Positions 6,529 to 7,440 of a DNA stretch of 7,440 nucleotides are shown here, in pieces; position 1 is the stretch's first letter; every line of letters begins with the position of its first letter. A model generated the notes under the pieces. That model did not search any database and was not told the DNA's origin. It saw nothing but the letters and a program-made list of their open reading frames with translations. The DNA comes from Selenomonas sp. (GTDB lineage Bacteria; Bacillota_C; Negativicutes; Selenomonadales; Selenomonadaceae): contig JAGAYB010000241.1 of assembly GCA_017940705.1 (NCBI GenBank), forward strand, positions 1-7,440, written 5' to 3'. Both the position numbers and the translations under genes were made by a program.

Positions 6529-6564
6529 AAGGTCGCGACTTGGCAAAAGGTCAGCGGCTTTTTT
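6529..6564 (+). terminator. Rho-independent terminator of the antisense RNA
   Basis: GTCGCGACTT (6532-6541) pairs with AGGTCAGCGGC (6548-6558), leaving one bulged A (6553) and a 6-nt loop. G-U and A-U pairs at the base may extend the stem. The 3' arm runs straight into TTTTTT (6559-6564). On the other strand the stem is followed by a less U-rich run, so it is a much weaker signal for the toxin mRNA. It could also end read-through from the LuxR-type gene. Confidence 0.72.
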
Positions 6565-6567
6565 CGT

Positions 6568-6587
6568 TACCTAAATTACTTTAGGTA
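6568..6587 (-). other. Small stem-loop enclosing the toxin stop codon
   Basis: Positions 6568-6575 and 6580-6587 are perfect 8-bp reverse complements with a 4-nt loop. The loop and first stem base hold part of the TAA stop of the toxin gene. Such a 3' structure could stabilise the toxin mRNA or form part of the pairing surface with the antisense RNA. It is AU-rich and modest in strength. Confidence 0.45.
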
Positions 6588-6653
6588 CATCAAGACAGCT
6601 ACAATGAATGACATCGTTGCTAAAAATAAAGACAACTTCTCGTACAGGGTCAT
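6576..6653 (-). CDS. Small hydrophobic type I toxin peptide, TxpA/BsrG/holin-like toxin family, 25 aa
   Basis: A 25-codon gene that standard length cut-offs would miss. The peptide starts MTLYEKLSLF; a hydrophobic stretch follows (about residues 7-24, ending VAVLMYL) and a final Lys25. The N-terminal pattern M-[ST]-x-Y-E-x-L followed by one membrane helix is the signature of the Bacillus TxpA and BsrG toxins and the related holin-like toxin family (TxpA begins MSTYESL, BsrG MTVYESL). These peptides insert into the cell membrane and stop growth or damage the envelope when their RNA antitoxin is lost. The peptide is shorter than TxpA (59 aa) and BsrG (38 aa). The ATG at 6653 has a strong GGGAGG 8 nt upstream, but that site lies in a hairpin. 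It has its own promoter (6708-6736), and a convergent antisense RNA faces it. The family assignment rests on pattern recognition; toxicity is inferred. Confidence 0.78.
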   Translation of the reverse strand: MTLYEKLSLFLATMSFIVAVLMYLK

Positions 6654-6661
6654 GTAGCTCA

Positions 6662-6675
6662 CCTCCCGCAGGAGG
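6662..6675 (-). promoter_or_regulatory. Hairpin sequestering the toxin Shine-Dalgarno
   Basis: On the minus strand CCTCC (6675-6671), a TGCG tetraloop and GGAGG (6666-6662) make a 5-bp GC-rich hairpin that occupies the whole ribosome binding site of the toxin gene. Burying the Shine-Dalgarno is a standard way for type I toxin mRNAs to be made in an untranslated or slowly translated form. The 5' arm is the conserved end of the leader that is partly copied in the antisense RNA. Confidence 0.68.
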
Positions 6676-6685
6676 AACGCCAACT

Positions 6686-6701
6686 AATTCGTCAGTCTCC
6701 G
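6686..6701 (-). repeat. Leader repeat, copy at the 5' end of the toxin mRNA
   Basis: The minus-strand reading CGGAGACTGACGAATT is the inverted partner of the copy at 6472-6487, differing at one base. The two repeats bracket the toxin gene and the antisense RNA, with about 198 bp between them. Confidence 0.85.
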
Positions 6702-6707
6702 CTTATT

Positions 6708-6736
6708 ATCATACATTTTTTGTCATGTTCTGGCAA
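6708..6736 (-). promoter_or_regulatory. Promoter of the toxin gene
   Basis: On the minus strand TTGCCA (6736-6731) and TATGAT (6713-6708) are 17 bp apart, predicting a start near 6702 and a leader of about 48 nt. The -35 box lies inside the last codons of the hybrid kinase gene (stop at 6723-6725). No terminator separates the kinase gene from the toxin, so kinase read-through into the toxin is also possible. Confidence 0.6.
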
Positions 6737-7440
6737 TACTTAAAAGCTGTTGCAGCTTATCCCATTCGGGAACTGCGGCGGCTTTTTTGATTTGCGCCAG
6801 CTTTTCCGCATCGGCAGGGGGCAGCTGGTAGCCGGACAATTCGCCCAGCATGTACTCCAGACTGTCGTAATCAAAACTTGTTACAATCTCCGTCAGCGTC
6901 TCCCATGCCTCGCTTAGTTCTGCCTGGCTGATGGGCACTTTATCTTCTGCTGCCTTTTCCGCCGGAATCAGCATGGACAGGCTGGCCGCATAGCTGCGGT
7001 AAAGGTCAAGCAAAGGTCCTGTGCCTGTTTCTATCTCGTCACAGTAACAGTTATTGCCTGCGTCCTCCAGACGCCGTGCCTTTTCCGAAAGCTCTGCCGC
7101 GCCCACCACCCGGGCCGTACTTTTAAGCGCATGCACCTTGGTTGTGTAATTCTGCCAGTCACCGGTATCATAGTAACGCTGGATTTCCTCAGCATTGCTT
7201 TCAATGGACTGGGCAAAGACCTTCAGGGCATCCATATAAGCCGTCACAGAACCGCAGTGCTCCACGCCCTTATGGGGGTCAATCCCTACCACATATTCCA
7301 GCCAGTCCGGCAGTTTTTCTTCTTGCGGCACGGCTACCACTCCGGCTGCCCTGACCTTTTCCTGCGGCAGCATATTACGCAGCATATCTTCCAGCTTATG
7401 GCTGTCAATGGGCTTAGTCAGGTAGTCATCAAAGCCTGCC
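6723..7440 (-). CDS. Hybrid sensor histidine kinase, C-terminal receiver and Hpt domains (5' end outside window)
   Basis: The C-terminal 238 or so residues of a phosphorelay protein; the frame is open to the right edge, so the sensor, kinase core and most of the receiver lie outside. The first visible residues, AGFDDYLTKPIDSHKLEDML, are the end of a receiver domain with the conserved Lys-Pro pair. A short linker leads to a histidine phosphotransfer (Hpt) domain. It includes GIDPHKGVEHCGSVTAYMDAL and then TKVHALKSTARVVGA, in which the His encoded at 7131-7133 is the phosphate acceptor. An acidic, helical C-terminal extension of about 75 residues follows (EAWETLTEI to WDKLQQLL). The ATG at 7385 lies inside the receiver and should not be taken as the start. 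The signal and output partner cannot be known from here. The adjacent LuxR-type protein has no receiver domain, so it is not a canonical partner. The last codons overlap the -35 of the toxin promoter. Confidence 0.9.
   Translation of the reverse strand, partial: AGFDDYLTKPIDSHKLEDMLRNMLPQEKVRAAGVVAVPQEEKLPDWLEYVVGIDPHKGVEHCGSVTAYMDALKVFAQSIESNAEEIQRYYDTGDWQNYTTKVHALKSTARVVGAAELSEKARRLEDAGNNCYCDEIETGTGPLLDLYRSYAASLSMLIPAEKAAEDKVPISQAELSEAWETLTEIVTSFDYDSLEYMLGELSGYQLPPADAEKLAQIKKAAAVPEWDKLQQLLSIART

Larger units (their letters stand above)
6469..6564 (+). ncRNA. Probable RNA antitoxin of a type I toxin-antitoxin locus, about 95 nt
   Basis: The interval is bounded by a good promoter (6434-6462) and a rho-independent terminator (6529-6564). 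It contains no ATG and no translatable frame. It points toward the small hydrophobic toxin gene on the opposite strand and ends 12 nt before the toxin stop codon. It would therefore be antisense to the 3' untranslated region of the toxin mRNA, the arrangement known for RatA/TxpA and SR4/BsrG in Bacillus. Its first 16 informative bases (6472-6487) match the toxin mRNA 5' end at 15 of 16 positions, and the segment up to about 6507 resembles the rest of the toxin leader more weakly. It also holds the perfect palindrome GCGAATTCGC (6481-6490). Confidence 0.62.

Noticed and set aside
6325..6546. 73-codon minus-strand frame across the end of the LuxR-type gene and the antisense RNA
   Set aside because: It overlaps a conserved HTH-coding region, lacks a ribosome binding site and has no family resemblance. 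It would still be transcribed if the toxin mRNA is long.
6608..6790. 60-codon plus-strand frame antisense to the toxin gene and the kinase end
   Set aside because: It starts inside the complement of the toxin peptide, has no ribosome binding site or promoter, and crosses two minus-strand features.
7385..7385. ATG at 7385 as the true start of the kinase-related gene
   Set aside because: The frame continues upstream with clear receiver-domain sequence (DDYLTKP) to the window edge, so the ATG is internal.

Overview
The window most likely comes from a Gram-negative-staining firmicute of the class Negativicutes (Selenomonas/Mitsuokella/Megamonas-like). This is inferred from three things together: a two-partner secretion pair that only makes sense with an outer membrane, strong AGGAGG-type ribosome binding sites, and a Bacillus TxpA/BsrG-like type I toxin peptide. 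No rRNA or marker gene is present, so the taxon is not proven.

Left part (1-969, minus strand): the first 289 codons of an N-acetylglucosamine phosphotransferase permease (NagE, IIC domain). Its start is preceded by a long stem-loop that is both the probable terminator of the gene upstream and part of the nagE promoter/leader. Centre-left (969-4835, minus strand): an apparently complete two-partner secretion operon. The TpsB outer-membrane transporter gene comes first and the exported TpsA protein second (TPS domain, GLUG repeats, Pro/Thr-rich linker), with a perfect stem-loop in the 114-nt gap between them.

Middle (4836-5021): a compact divergent promoter region between tpsB and a plus-strand gene (5022-6419) encoding a polytopic membrane protein with a C-terminal LuxR-type helix-turn-helix. 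Both promoters can be read as -35/-10 pairs with 17-bp spacers. Between them lie four alternating GGTACA/TGTACY half-sites, which make three overlapping dyads whose centres are 11 bp apart. These look like operators shared by the secretion operon and the regulator.

Right part (6420-6722): the stretch without a long gene contains what looks like a complete, easily overlooked type I toxin-antitoxin locus. It has a 25-codon hydrophobic toxin gene on the minus strand whose Shine-Dalgarno is folded into a hairpin. Facing it is a plus-strand promoter for a roughly 95-nt non-coding RNA that ends in a rho-independent terminator just short of the toxin stop codon. The 5' ends of the two RNAs are inverted copies of the same leader. 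The toxin promoter lies partly inside the end of the next gene (6723-7440, minus strand, 5' end outside the window), the receiver-Hpt tail of a hybrid sensor kinase.
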